NCBI RefSeq assembly: GCF_017303055.1
Contig: NZ_JAEKJT010000004.1
Coordinates: 124,001-188,000, forward strand
Source: Halomonas litopenaei
GTDB taxonomy: Bacteria > Pseudomonadota > Gammaproteobacteria > Pseudomonadales > Halomonadaceae
Direction: 5' to 3'
Length of the DNA: 64,000 nucleotides
Below, one piece after another: positions 1 to 8,098 of this stretch. The position numbers and the translations under genes were made by a program. The notes beneath the pieces were generated by a model that was not told the origin of the DNA, searched no databases, and worked only from the letters and a program-made list of their open reading frames with translations. The first letter of the stretch is position 1; each line of letters opens with the position of its first letter.

Positions 1-422
1 GAAGCGTCGAAGTATTCGTTGTTGGTGATCGGATCCTGGATCCAGTCATCCAGCAGGGAGTCGTAGGAACCGACGCGAGCGTCACCGAAGTTGCCCTTCA
101 AGCCGATGTAGGCGGTGTCGCCTGCATCACGGCCAGCAACTTTCATTTCGTCGGCCTTGAAGTCGTCGATTTCGATCTTGGCGTAACCGATCAGACCGTT
201 GTAGATGACGTGCTCAGCGGCGAAACCGAAGGTAGAACCGTTGTCGGCGATTTCGTCACGAGTCTCGCCGTCTTCGTCTTTAACGCCGGCGTAAACCAGC
301 TGGACGTTACCGTAGATGTCGAGCTTGGTGCCGTCTTGGTTGTAGACGGTAGCAGCCTGGGCGCCAACGGCGGTGAAGGCAGCAGCACCAGCGATGGCAG
401 TCGCTAACAGTGTCTTTTTCAT
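1..422 (-). CDS. Gram-negative porin, N-terminal part (runs off the window)
   Basis: Outer-membrane general porin, cut by the window edge, so only about 140 N-terminal residues are visible. The start ATG (420-422) has an AAGGAA ribosome site about 8 nt upstream. The protein opens with a classical Sec signal peptide (MKKTLLATAIAGAAAF..., cleavage probably after AQA). The mature part begins with alternating beta-strand residues (KLDIYGNVQLVYAG) and contains the GLKGNFGDARVGSYDS segment typical of the first strands and loop of trimeric Gram-negative porins. The visible part is acidic, as expected for a halophile. It has a long upstream region and is probably monocistronic. Pore selectivity cannot be judged from this fragment. 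Confidence 0.88.
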   Translation of the reverse strand, partial: MKKTLLATAIAGAAAFTAVGAQAATVYNQDGTKLDIYGNVQLVYAGVKDEDGETRDEIADNGSTFGFAAEHVIYNGLIGYAKIEIDDFKADEMKVAGRDAGDTAYIGLKGNFGDARVGSYDSLLDDWIQDPITNNEYFDA

Positions 423-1000
423 TGCTGAGTTCCTTTTGACTAGCTTGCTGTTTCGATCGTTGCTGCGCTTGGCAGCCTTGGCTTGCCGGTCATTGCCGGC
501 TCGTATTTCTGTCCTGACGGGTTCCTGGCAGGGAACCTGAACAGCGAGCCTGACAGCGGCGAAGCCTTGTTATAGTCCAATGCTCGCAAGGGCAACCATA
601 TACCGGGTTTCTCAGGAGCGCAACAAGAAAAAAACACTGTTTTCGTTCCAGCTGCCCATCGCTTCGACACCGATCCCTGCGAAAATGCTACCCGAGCAGA
701 AACTGCAAAAGGCAGTTAACGAACAATGTTCGCCAACTGCTTACCGATTCTGCATAGAAAGCTGCATCGGGCGTAGCGCTAACATCATGCCCCGCTGATG
801 TGACGCTTTCAAGTCAATGAGAGAGCAAACGGGTTGAACAGCCGCTCCTGCTATCAACGGCATTGGGCTACCATCGCAGCGACGCCAGCACCGGCGCGTC
901 ACCGCGTTGCGTTGTGTTGTGCTGTGTTAGTGCTTCACGGATAGGCTGGTGCTGGGCGGCAGGGGTCAGGCATTGCTTGACGGCTGACGTCAGCGCTTTT
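423..1000. other. 578-bp intergenic region, porin leader and promoter zone
   Basis: No convincing gene lies here. It should carry the promoter and long leader of the porin. The best minus-strand -10-like hexamer is TATAAC at 569-574, with only a weak -35. A 12-bp perfect palindrome GCTGACGTCAGC (983-994) followed by six T residues lies against the stop of the ProQ gene and may mark its 3' end. The short open frames in this stretch have no ribosome sites or recognisable protein character. Confidence 0.5.
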
Positions 1001-2497
1001 TTAGCGGCTGCTGTTGTGACGCGCCAGCAGTTCATCCAGCTTTCGCTGAAGACGCGATTCCTCGCCATCACCCTGAGGGTCCGAGGTGGCGGCGGAAGTC
1101 ACGCTTTCCGCAGGGCGAGCGGGCTTCGCGCTCACACTGCCAGTGTCCCGGTGGCCAGCGTGAGTTGACGCCTTGGCTGATGCGGAGGTGTCGCTATTGC
1201 CGGTGCCTGAAGGCTTGCCGGAATCGGAACGCTTGTCGGAGTCTGAGTGGTTGTCGGCGCCTGAGGATTTGTCGTTGCCGTGTCCCTTGTTGCGCCGACG
1301 GCGCGACATTGTGCCGCGCCCACGCTGCTCCGCCTGCAGTCGGTCCAGCTTGCGTTTGGCATGCTCCGCCGCCTGGGCATCGACCTGGCCGACCAGTTCG
1401 CCGTCCAGGCCAATCCGCTCCGCCCCTTCACGCACGGATTTGAGGTAGCGAGGCAGGTTGACGTAGCAGGCCAAGGCGCGGCGGACGAGCTTTTCCGGCC
1501 AGGGTTCCCGGGCGGCCAGCTCCTCGTGGATGCCCACCTTAAGCGGTCGGGTGTGGCCCTTGAAGAAGGTCTGGTCATAACGACGATACCAATCACCCAG
1601 CAGCGCCTGGGGAGACGGCGCCTTGTCAAAGGCGAGGTCGCCCTGCACTCCTACCTCTGTATCAGGCTTTTCCGCAACCTGGTCATCGCTGTGACTGGAC
1701 AGCGCAGCCGTGTCGGCCGTCGCCGTTGGGGGGGTCTCGGTAGCAGTCACCTTGGCAGCAGTCAGCTCAGCAGGAGTCGACTCCTGTGCCCTTTCCTCTT
1801 TCACCGGCTCGCTGCCATGGCCCGAAGAGGCCGGGCTGTCCTGGCCGGGCTGTGACGCGATCGTCGGCGCGCTGGACGAAGCGCCCTGCTCTCCTTCATC
1901 GCTGGCAGGGCTATCGATAACAGGGCTATCGATAACAGGGCTATCGCTGACAGGACGTGGACGATGCTGCATCAGGGCAGCCAACCCCTGGGCTCGGCGC
2001 TGGGGGGGACGGAAGGCAGTAATGTCAGGTTCGTGATCCGGGTGCTCGACGCGGTCACGCAGTCGGGCATTGTGCGCCTCAAGCTCGCGATTCTGCTCAT
2101 CGAGTTCGCGGTTTTCTTCCTTGAGCTCGCTATTTTCCTCGAACAGCGCGGTGCGCTCCTGGATCAACGACGTGCGTTCCTCAATCAGCGACGCGCGCTC
2201 CTCGATCAACGACGTGCGTTCCTCAAGCAGCGACTCACGCTGGGACGCCAGGGCACGATGCTCGGTTTCCAGGGTCTGCTGCGCTTGCCGCAGGGCGTCG
2301 AGCTGTGCTTCCAGATCACCCAGGCGCTCCCGTGCAGCGTTCAATTCGCTGGCCAGGCGCTGCTTGTCACCCAGCAGCTGGCGCTGGTCGCTGGACAGCT
2401 GCCGCTCGCGCAGGCGACCTTCACGCAGTCCGTCCAACAGCGACGCCGTTCGTTGCTCAAGCGCCTCCAACGGGTGTTCTGCGCGTGTCTCGCTCAC
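1001..2497 (-). CDS. ProQ/FinO-family RNA-binding protein with long N-terminal coiled coil
   Basis: Predicted RNA chaperone of the ProQ/FinO family, 498 aa, about twice the length of E. coli ProQ (232 aa). Residues 1-150 form a coiled coil with near-identical heptads (SLIEERT, SLIEERA, SLIEERT, SLIQERT around 96-117). Residues 150-290 are a Pro/Ser/Asp-rich linker with a repeated DSPVI unit. The ProQ/FinO domain spans about 293-395 (LLGDWYRRYDQTF ... RPLKVGIHEEL ... ALACYVNLPRYLKSV), followed by a basic RRRRN stretch, a Ser/Asp-rich tail and a terminal helix. The start is GTG (2495-2497), chosen because GGAGG lies 7 nt upstream. It would bind structured RNAs such as sRNAs and mRNA 3' ends. 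The coiled coil suggests oligomerisation or a protein partner, which is inference. Confidence 0.88.
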   Translation of the reverse strand: MSETRAEHPLEALEQRTASLLDGLREGRLRERQLSSDQRQLLGDKQRLASELNAARERLGDLEAQLDALRQAQQTLETEHRALASQRESLLEERTSLIEERASLIEERTSLIQERTALFEENSELKEENRELDEQNRELEAHNARLRDRVEHPDHEPDITAFRPPQRRAQGLAALMQHRPRPVSDSPVIDSPVIDSPASDEGEQGASSSAPTIASQPGQDSPASSGHGSEPVKEERAQESTPAELTAAKVTATETPPTATADTAALSSHSDDQVAEKPDTEVGVQGDLAFDKAPSPQALLGDWYRRYDQTFFKGHTRPLKVGIHEELAAREPWPEKLVRRALACYVNLPRYLKSVREGAERIGLDGELVGQVDAQAAEHAKRKLDRLQAEQRGRGTMSRRRRNKGHGNDKSSGADNHSDSDKRSDSGKPSGTGNSDTSASAKASTHAGHRDTGSVSAKPARPAESVTSAATSDPQGDGEESRLQRKLDELLARHNSSR

Positions 2498-2655
2498 GTC
2501 GACTCCTCCAGGCTCACCAGGTTACTGCGATGACGGGGCCGCTGATGTCAGCGCCCGCTATTGTCGGGATTATCGACACAGTCTGTGCCAGGCCCGGCGA
2601 TGTGGCAATTGTCGCCTGTCTGCGACGATCGGCACCCACTCTATTTACCGGGCGT

Positions 2656-3252
2656 TCAGGCTGACATGCCGTCTTGCGAGCGGGACCGCTCGTAGCGCAC
2701 AAAACGATAGTGGGGCTGGCCTTCGGCGGGCGTACCGGCGTCACTTGCCTGTTCGGTCCAATCGTCATCAAGAGCCGGGAAGAAGGCATCCCCCTCGATC
2801 TCGATATCGACCTCGGTCAGATACAGTCGCGACGCCAGCGGCATGGCCTGGGCATAAATCTGAGCGCCCCCCATCACCATGATTTCCTCAGCGGCTTCGA
2901 TGGTGGCCTGCTGGTCTGCCAAGGCAATGGCGCTGGCCAGATCGTGACATACCCTGACGCCGTCATGGGCGAAGGTCTTGTCCCGCGTCACCACGATGTT
3001 GAGGCGATTGGGCAGCGGACGGCCAATGGACTCGAAGGTCTTGCGCCCCATCACCAGGGGCTTGGCCTGAGTCATGCGCTTGAAGAACTTGAGATCCTCC
3101 GGCAGGTACCAGGGCAGCTGGTTATCCACACCGATCACTCGGTTGCGCGACATGGCGGCGATCATGGCCACCGGCACAAAGGTGTCGAGCTCCGCGATCC
3201 GCTGGGCATCACTGTCAGGATGAGACTGTTCCGTCGTCGGCGCCTGGGTCAT
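2656..3252 (-). CDS. folA: Dihydrofolate reductase
   Basis: Reduces dihydrofolate to tetrahydrofolate with NADPH, regenerating the cofactor oxidised by ThyA next door. Family motifs are clear: [21 protein letters not shown] with the catalytic acidic residue after [19 protein letters not shown] for NADPH, and [11 protein letters not shown] near the C-terminus. At 198 aa it is longer than E. coli FolA (159 aa) because about 25 acidic residues precede the usual first strand ([10 protein letters not shown]). The ATG at 3252 overlaps the thyA stop (ATGA) and has GAGG 7 nt upstream inside thyA, so the extension is probably translated. A GTG nearer the conserved start is a weaker alternative. Confidence 0.96.
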   Translation of the reverse strand: MTQAPTTEQSHPDSDAQRIAELDTFVPVAMIAAMSRNRVIGVDNQLPWYLPEDLKFFKRMTQAKPLVMGRKTFESIGRPLPNRLNIVVTRDKTFAHDGVRVCHDLASAIALADQQATIEAAEEIMVMGGAQIYAQAMPLASRLYLTEVDIEIEGDAFFPALDDDWTEQASDAGTPAEGQPHYRFVRYERSRSQDGMSA

Positions 3253-4085
3253 ACCGCCACCTCTGCCTTGATATGGGGATGTGGTTCATAGTCTTCGATG
3301 GCAATGTGTTCGAAGCGGAAATCGAACAGGTTGTCGACGCTCGGGTCCAGCACCAGCCTGGGTGCGGACGTCGGCTGACGACTCAGCTGCAGCTCGGCCT
3401 GCTCCAGATGATTGAGGTAAAGGTGGGCATCTCCCAGGGTATGCACAAAGTCGCCGGGCTTGAGCCCAACCACCTGGGCAATCATCTGCGTCAGTAGTGC
3501 ATAGCTGGCGATATTGAACGGCACGCCCAGAAAGATATCGGCGCTGCGCTGGTAGAGCTGGCACGACAGCTTGCCGTCAGCCACATAGAACTGGAACAGG
3601 CAGTGGCAAGGAGGCAGCGCCATCTCATCCACCAGGGCAGGGTTCCAGGCAGAGACAATCAGGCGACGGGATCCGGGATTCGTGGCGATCTGTTCCAACA
3701 GCGTTTCGATCTGGTCCACATGGCCGCCCCGCGGGTCGGGCCAGCTGCGCCACTGATAGCCATACACAGGCCCGAGGTCGCCATCCTCATCCGCCCACTC
3801 ATCCCAGATACGGACACCGTGTTCCTTCAGGTAGGCAATATTGGTATCCCCCTTCAGAAACCACAGCAGCTCGTGAATGATCGAGCGCAGGTGAAGTTTC
3901 TTGGTCGTCACCAGCGGAAAACCACGGGACAGGTCAAAACGCATCTGGTGACCAAAGATCGAGCGGGTGCCCACGCCGGTGCGGTCTTCCCGCTCGACGC
4001 CGTTGTCCAGCACAGCGCGCATCAGATCCAGGTACGGCTGTTCCAAGGCGGGCAGAGAGGCGGTTTCAGGGGCGACGACAGACAT
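3249..4085 (-). CDS. thyA: Thymidylate synthase
   Basis: Converts dUMP to dTMP using methylene-tetrahydrofolate and yields dihydrofolate for FolA. Diagnostic motifs are the catalytic [12 protein letters not shown] (Cys nucleophile), the phosphate-binding [13 protein letters not shown], the dUMP-binding [20 protein letters not shown] and [12 protein letters not shown]. The ATG at 4085 gives 278 aa and has a GAG ribosome site at fair spacing. A TTG two codons upstream (4091) is possible but poorly spaced. It is translationally coupled to folA by a 4-nt overlap and lies downstream of lgt, the usual gammaproteobacterial order. Confidence 0.97.
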   Translation of the reverse strand: MSVVAPETASLPALEQPYLDLMRAVLDNGVEREDRTGVGTRSIFGHQMRFDLSRGFPLVTTKKLHLRSIIHELLWFLKGDTNIAYLKEHGVRIWDEWADEDGDLGPVYGYQWRSWPDPRGGHVDQIETLLEQIATNPGSRRLIVSAWNPALVDEMALPPCHCLFQFYVADGKLSCQLYQRSADIFLGVPFNIASYALLTQMIAQVVGLKPGDFVHTLGDAHLYLNHLEQAELQLSRQPTSAPRLVLDPSVDNLFDFRFEHIAIEDYEPHPHIKAEVAV

Positions 4086-4222
4086 GGGCAATCACTCGTT
4101 GGAACGTTTCAAGACGAAGCTGGCCGGTCATTCTACTGACCGGCCAGCCGTGATACCAGAAGCGGCAGCGCTCGTCCCGCAAGCGATTTGTCAGCGCCGA
4201 TCGTCAAGCAACAGGCGCGCCC

Positions 4223-5026
4223 TCATCCGGCGCTCGGGCTAAGCCTGGCATCCACTGGCTGCCGACGGGACCAGGCCACCAGCAGCACGCCAAAAACGAT
4301 CATCGGCAGACTGAGCAGCATGCCCATGGTGACCCAGTCGAAGGCAATGAAGCCTAGCTGGGGGTCGGGTCTGCGCACGAACTCCACCGAGAAGCGGAAG
4401 GCGCCGTAGCCCAGCAGGAACAGACCCGATACCAGGCCCCGACGTCTGGGCGTGGCCGACACCCACCACAGCACCACAAACAGCACCACGCCTTCCAACA
4501 AGGCTTCGTACAGCGACGATGGATGGCGCGGTTCAGGGCCATAGCCGGGAAACGGCATGCCCCAGGGCAGGTCAGTGACGCGCCCCGGCAGCTCGTGATT
4601 GATGAAGTTACCGATACGTCCTGCCCCAAGGCCGATCGGTACCAGCGGCGCGACGAAGTCGGTCAGCGTGAAAAACGCCAGCTGCTTGCGGCGGGCGAAC
4701 AGCAAGGCTGCCAGCAGCACCCCGATCAGGCCGCCGTGGAAGCTCATGCCGCCATCCCACACCTTGACGATCCACAGTGGATCCGCCAGCCACTGGTCCA
4801 GTCCGTAAAACAGCGCGTACCCCAGTCGTCCCCCTGCCACGACACCGATGGCGGCGTAGAACAGCAGGTCGCCCACATCGTCACGGGTCAAACCGATCCG
4901 ATGCGCTCGGCGACAGCCCAGCCACCATGCCGCGACAAAGCCGACGACATACATCAGTCCATACCAGTGGACCTTGAAGGGACCCAGCGCGATGGCCACC
5001 GGGTCGATTTGAGGGTATGACAGCAT
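4223..5026 (-). CDS. lgt: Prolipoprotein diacylglyceryl transferase
   Basis: Integral inner-membrane enzyme that moves diacylglycerol from phosphatidylglycerol onto the lipobox Cys of prolipoproteins, the first step of lipoprotein maturation. It is 267 aa with about seven hydrophobic segments. The Lgt signatures are present: [10 protein letters not shown] with His97, and [18 protein letters not shown] with the conserved Arg/Asn residues. NlpD at the other end of the window is one likely substrate. It sits between the TauE-type permease and thyA, all on the minus strand and closely spaced. Confidence 0.96.
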   Translation of the reverse strand: MLSYPQIDPVAIALGPFKVHWYGLMYVVGFVAAWWLGCRRAHRIGLTRDDVGDLLFYAAIGVVAGGRLGYALFYGLDQWLADPLWIVKVWDGGMSFHGGLIGVLLAALLFARRKQLAFFTLTDFVAPLVPIGLGAGRIGNFINHELPGRVTDLPWGMPFPGYGPEPRHPSSLYEALLEGVVLFVVLWWVSATPRRRGLVSGLFLLGYGAFRFSVEFVRRPDPQLGFIAFDWVTMGMLLSLPMIVFGVLLVAWSRRQPVDARLSPSAG

Positions 5027-5109
5027 GCTCGGTTATGTCCCTGATCAGTAAGAGAGTGAAATCGATATGGCGGAAGACTCATGTGACCGCGAAACCCTGC
5101 TCGGGTTCG

Positions 5110-5898
5110 CTACAGCAGGAAGCCGAGTCCGACTACCGTCAGCAGCAGCGCGAATGACAGCTTGAGCACCCGTGCCGGCAGCCGGTGGGCCAGGCGCACA
5201 CCCAGCCTGGCGCAGGGGACGCTGGTCAGGGCAATGCCGAACAGGGCAGGCAGCATGAGAAAGCCTACCGCCCCCTGGGGTAGCCGAGGATCGCCCCAGC
5301 CCACCGCGACAAAGGTCAGGGCCCCGACCAGCGCAATCGGCAGGCCACAGGCAGCCGAGGTGCCCACCGCCTGGGTCATGGTGGCGCCACACCGAATCAG
5401 CCAGGGTACGCTCAGAGTGCCCCCGCCGATACCGAACAGTGCAGAAATCCCCCCGATGACGCCGCCAGCGACGATCATGCTGCGCCGCCCCGGAGCGCTG
5501 CTGCCGGCCTTGGGTGAGCGCCCCAGTACCAGCTTCAGCGCGACCAGCAGCAGGAACACCCCAAACAGCGTGCCCAGCATGCCGCCGGACAGGGCTCCCG
5601 CCACGAAGACTCCGGCGATGGCCCCCAGTACCAGCCCTGGAAGCAGGGCTACCAGCCAGTCGCGGCGAATGCTGCCGCGCCGATAGTGTCCCAGGGCCGA
5701 GGAAGAACCGGTGATGACGATACTTGCCAGGGAGGTGCCTACGGCCAGGTGCATGGAAATCTCCACAGGCACTTGCTGCAGTGCAAACACGGCCATCAGG
5801 CTGGGAACGATGATCAGTCCTCCGCCCACGCCATACAAGCCGGCAAGCGCCCCAGCGACCGCCCCGAGCGCCAGATAGGACATGATGGCCATGAGCAT
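5110..5898 (-). CDS. TauE/SafE-family sulfite/sulfonate exporter-like permease
   Basis: Membrane protein of 262 aa with about eight hydrophobic helices and the two-repeat TauE/SafE (DUF81) organisation: GAVAGALAGLYGVGGGLIIV near the N-terminus, and GGVIGGISALFGIGGGTLSV in the second half. The paired glycine-rich GIGGG/GVGGG motifs are the family hallmark. Members move anionic sulfur compounds or other organic anions, but the substrate cannot be read from sequence. Its start (5896-5898) overlaps the stop of the upstream receiver gene (TGATG), so translation is coupled. In-frame ATGs 2 and 5 codons inside are alternatives. Confidence 0.88.
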   Translation of the reverse strand: MLMAIMSYLALGAVAGALAGLYGVGGGLIIVPSLMAVFALQQVPVEISMHLAVGTSLASIVITGSSSALGHYRRGSIRRDWLVALLPGLVLGAIAGVFVAGALSGGMLGTLFGVFLLLVALKLVLGRSPKAGSSAPGRRSMIVAGGVIGGISALFGIGGGTLSVPWLIRCGATMTQAVGTSAACGLPIALVGALTFVAVGWGDPRLPQGAVGFLMLPALFGIALTSVPCARLGVRLAHRLPARVLKLSFALLLTVVGLGFLL

Positions 5899-7091
5899 CA
5901 GGACAGCCTCGCGGATTGAGGCAGCCAGGTGTCGAGCAATTCGAGCAATGCCTGGGGACGATACGGCTTGGCCAGGAAGGCATCCATGCCGACCTCCTTG
6001 AAGCGCTGTTGGTCTTCATCGCTGGCATTGGCCGTCAGCGCGATCACTACCGCACGAGGGCGTTCCGGGTGAGCGGCCTCGACAGCGCGCAAGCGACGAG
6101 AAGTCTCGATACCGTCGATATCAGGCAGCACGATATCCATCAGCACCAGGTCCACCACATGGGCATCTAGCCACTCCAGGGCCTCTTCGCCGCGGGTTGC
6201 GGTAACCACGTCCACCCCACGCCGTTCCAGCACTTCGCGTGCCAGCATCAAATTGACCGGGCCATCGTCGACGATCAGAACTTTCGGTGCCTGGTGTCGC
6301 GGGGATGAATCCCGAGCGGCGCTTCTCTCTTCCTCGTCGCCCGCCTCCAGGTTGTCCAGCAGCAGGCGTATATCGCCCAAGCGGCGCAGCAGCTCGCCGG
6401 AGGGCCTTGCCACACCATCGACGGTCTCAGTGTCGGCTGCCCGACGGCTTTCCTGCTGACTGTCGGCCTGCGGTGAAGGGCTGCCATCTGCTTGCATCAG
6501 TGATTCCAGCTCGACCACCAGCGGCGCCAATGCCTTGCTCAGGTGGCTCAGATAGCTCGACTTCAAGCGCGATTCCTCGCGAGCACGGGATAGTGCAGCT
6601 TCCAGCCGGCGGCTTTCCTGCTGCCAATTGCTGACTTGATCGGCATGAATGATCGGCCCCAGGCCAACCATAGGGGGCGGAGCTTCCGCCACGGGAGGAG
6701 CGCTGGACTCGAAGGCGTCCAGCAGCGTTTCGACTCGGTCAACCGGAGCGCCGGCAGCCTCAGCGGGCTTTCCTGTCCTCGTCTTGAGTACCTGATGCAG
6801 GCATGCCTCGACTCTGTCGAGCAGCCCGCCAAGATCCCGCTCCACTTCGGCTAGTCGGTGCTTGAGCAGCACCAGGAACACCATGATATTGAGCGCGGTG
6901 CCCACCAGCAGCCCCGTGATCATCCACAGCGTCGTGCTCCAGCTGGATGCCGCCGGCATCAGCCAGTGCAGCGATAGCGCCAGCACCAGGCATAGCGCCA
7001 GCAGTACCCCCTGGGCAGCTGCCACTGGCCACAGGATGGGAATGACCAGCCTGCGCCACAAGCGTTCCTTGCCGTCGTCGCCTAGCATCAT
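5898..7091 (-). CDS. Membrane-anchored response-regulator receiver protein with degenerate histidine-kinase dimer region
   Basis: A 397-aa protein with two N-terminal membrane helices (about 15-45 and 54-76), a coiled-coil/linker stretch, and a C-terminal REC domain (269-392). The REC domain has all phosphotransfer residues: acidic pair Asp275/Asp276, phospho-acceptor Asp319 (LVLMDIVLPDIDG), Thr353 and Lys375 (LAKPY). Between them, ESRLKSSYLSHLSKALAP (173-190) aligns by eye with the H-box helix of BarA/GacS-type hybrid kinases, but the phospho-His position is Lys186. LGDIRLLLDNLEAGDEE resembles the second DHp helix. No HATPase domain follows. It looks like a hybrid kinase reduced to anchor, dimeriser and receiver. 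Two adjacent ATGs (7091, 7088) are possible starts. Confidence 0.82.
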   Translation of the reverse strand: MMLGDDGKERLWRRLVIPILWPVAAAQGVLLALCLVLALSLHWLMPAASSWSTTLWMITGLLVGTALNIMVFLVLLKHRLAEVERDLGGLLDRVEACLHQVLKTRTGKPAEAAGAPVDRVETLLDAFESSAPPVAEAPPPMVGLGPIIHADQVSNWQQESRRLEAALSRAREESRLKSSYLSHLSKALAPLVVELESLMQADGSPSPQADSQQESRRAADTETVDGVARPSGELLRRLGDIRLLLDNLEAGDEEERSAARDSSPRHQAPKVLIVDDGPVNLMLAREVLERRGVDVVTATRGEEALEWLDAHVVDLVLMDIVLPDIDGIETSRRLRAVEAAHPERPRAVVIALTANASDEDQQRFKEVGMDAFLAKPYRPQALLELLDTWLPQSARLS

Positions 7092-7219
7092 CCCTACCGT
7101 TATGTGAAGGAACCACGAGTTTACGTCGCCAGCTGCCGACTGTCATGGTGGCACAGGCGACGACATAAACGCTGTCCTCGCGGATTCCCATCGGCGACAT
7201 ATGCCGCTACCCTGCATCG

Positions 7220-8038
7220 ATGTGTCTTATCGCCCTGCACCACGCCCCAGCTGACAGCGTCCCCGACAGTCGGCACGCTGTTGTTCTCATCGCCAATCGC
7301 GATGAGCTACACGCTCGCCCGACCGCCCCGCTGGCGGCCTGGGACGATGCTCCCGGCCTGGTCGCAGGACGTGATCTCGAGGCCGGAGGCACCTGGCTTG
7401 GGGTGCACCGCCGCGGGCGCTTTGCCGCCATCACCAACGTCCGCGACCCCGACTTTGTCCCCGAGCCTCCGGTGGCGAGCCGCGGGCTACTGGTGCGACA
7501 AGCACTGGAAACCGACGACCTAGAACACTGGCTGCACCGTCAACAGTGCGACCATGCCCTGGCATATGCCGGTTTCAACCTGCTGGTCGGTGATGGGGAA
7601 CATCTCTGGCATCTGCGCCGGGATCGTCATGGCACCACCCTTGACCGGGTCACACCAGGTACCCACGGGCTGTCCAATGCGTCACTGGATACACCATGGC
7701 CAAAACTCGAGAAAGTGACGCAGGCCCTGACTGACGATGTCATCCACCAACGGGTCGAGACACTTCCTCAGGCCCGTCGAGGGTTCAGTGACCAGCGGCG
7801 CCCGGAGGACGAGCGCCTGCCCGACACCGGCGTCGGGCTCGACCTTGAGCGCTTCCTGTCACCTGCCTTTATCGTCGGCGATGACTACGGCACCAGGGCG
7901 ACCACCAGCGTGGTGCTCGTGCGGGGCGATGTGAACAACGGCGTCGATGAGCACTTTGTCATCCACGAACAACGTTTTGGCCCTGGTGGCAGCTTCCTCG
8001 GGGAAACGCGGCTGACATTGCCCATCAGCCGCCGCTAA
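7220..8038 (+). CDS. NRDE-family protein (TANGO2-like)
   Basis: A 272-aa protein of the NRDE/TANGO2 family, named for the NRDE motif, here within VVLIANRDELHARPTAP. Further family features are MCLI at the extreme N-terminus (an Ntn-hydrolase-like Cys2), GTWLGVHRRGRFAAITNVRD, and FNLLVGDGEHLWHL. Bacterial members are mostly uncharacterised; TANGO2 proteins in eukaryotes have been linked to heme handling and lipid metabolism. It is transcribed opposite to its neighbours, between the receiver gene and ptsP, with a weak ribosome site, so its own promoter is expected. Confidence 0.85.
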   Translation: MCLIALHHAPADSVPDSRHAVVLIANRDELHARPTAPLAAWDDAPGLVAGRDLEAGGTWLGVHRRGRFAAITNVRDPDFVPEPPVASRGLLVRQALETDDLEHWLHRQQCDHALAYAGFNLLVGDGEHLWHLRRDRHGTTLDRVTPGTHGLSNASLDTPWPKLEKVTQALTDDVIHQRVETLPQARRGFSDQRRPEDERLPDTGVGLDLERFLSPAFIVGDDYGTRATTSVVLVRGDVNNGVDEHFVIHEQRFGPGGSFLGETRLTLPISRR

Positions 8039-8098
8039 CCCAGCGCAAGCCAGCAGGTACCTGGCACTGCGCCTGAGCATCTCGATCCCATGGAGGCC

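Noticed and set aside
580..798. Small open frame upstream of the porin
   Set aside because: No ribosome site, no protein-like pattern; likely leader or promoter DNA.
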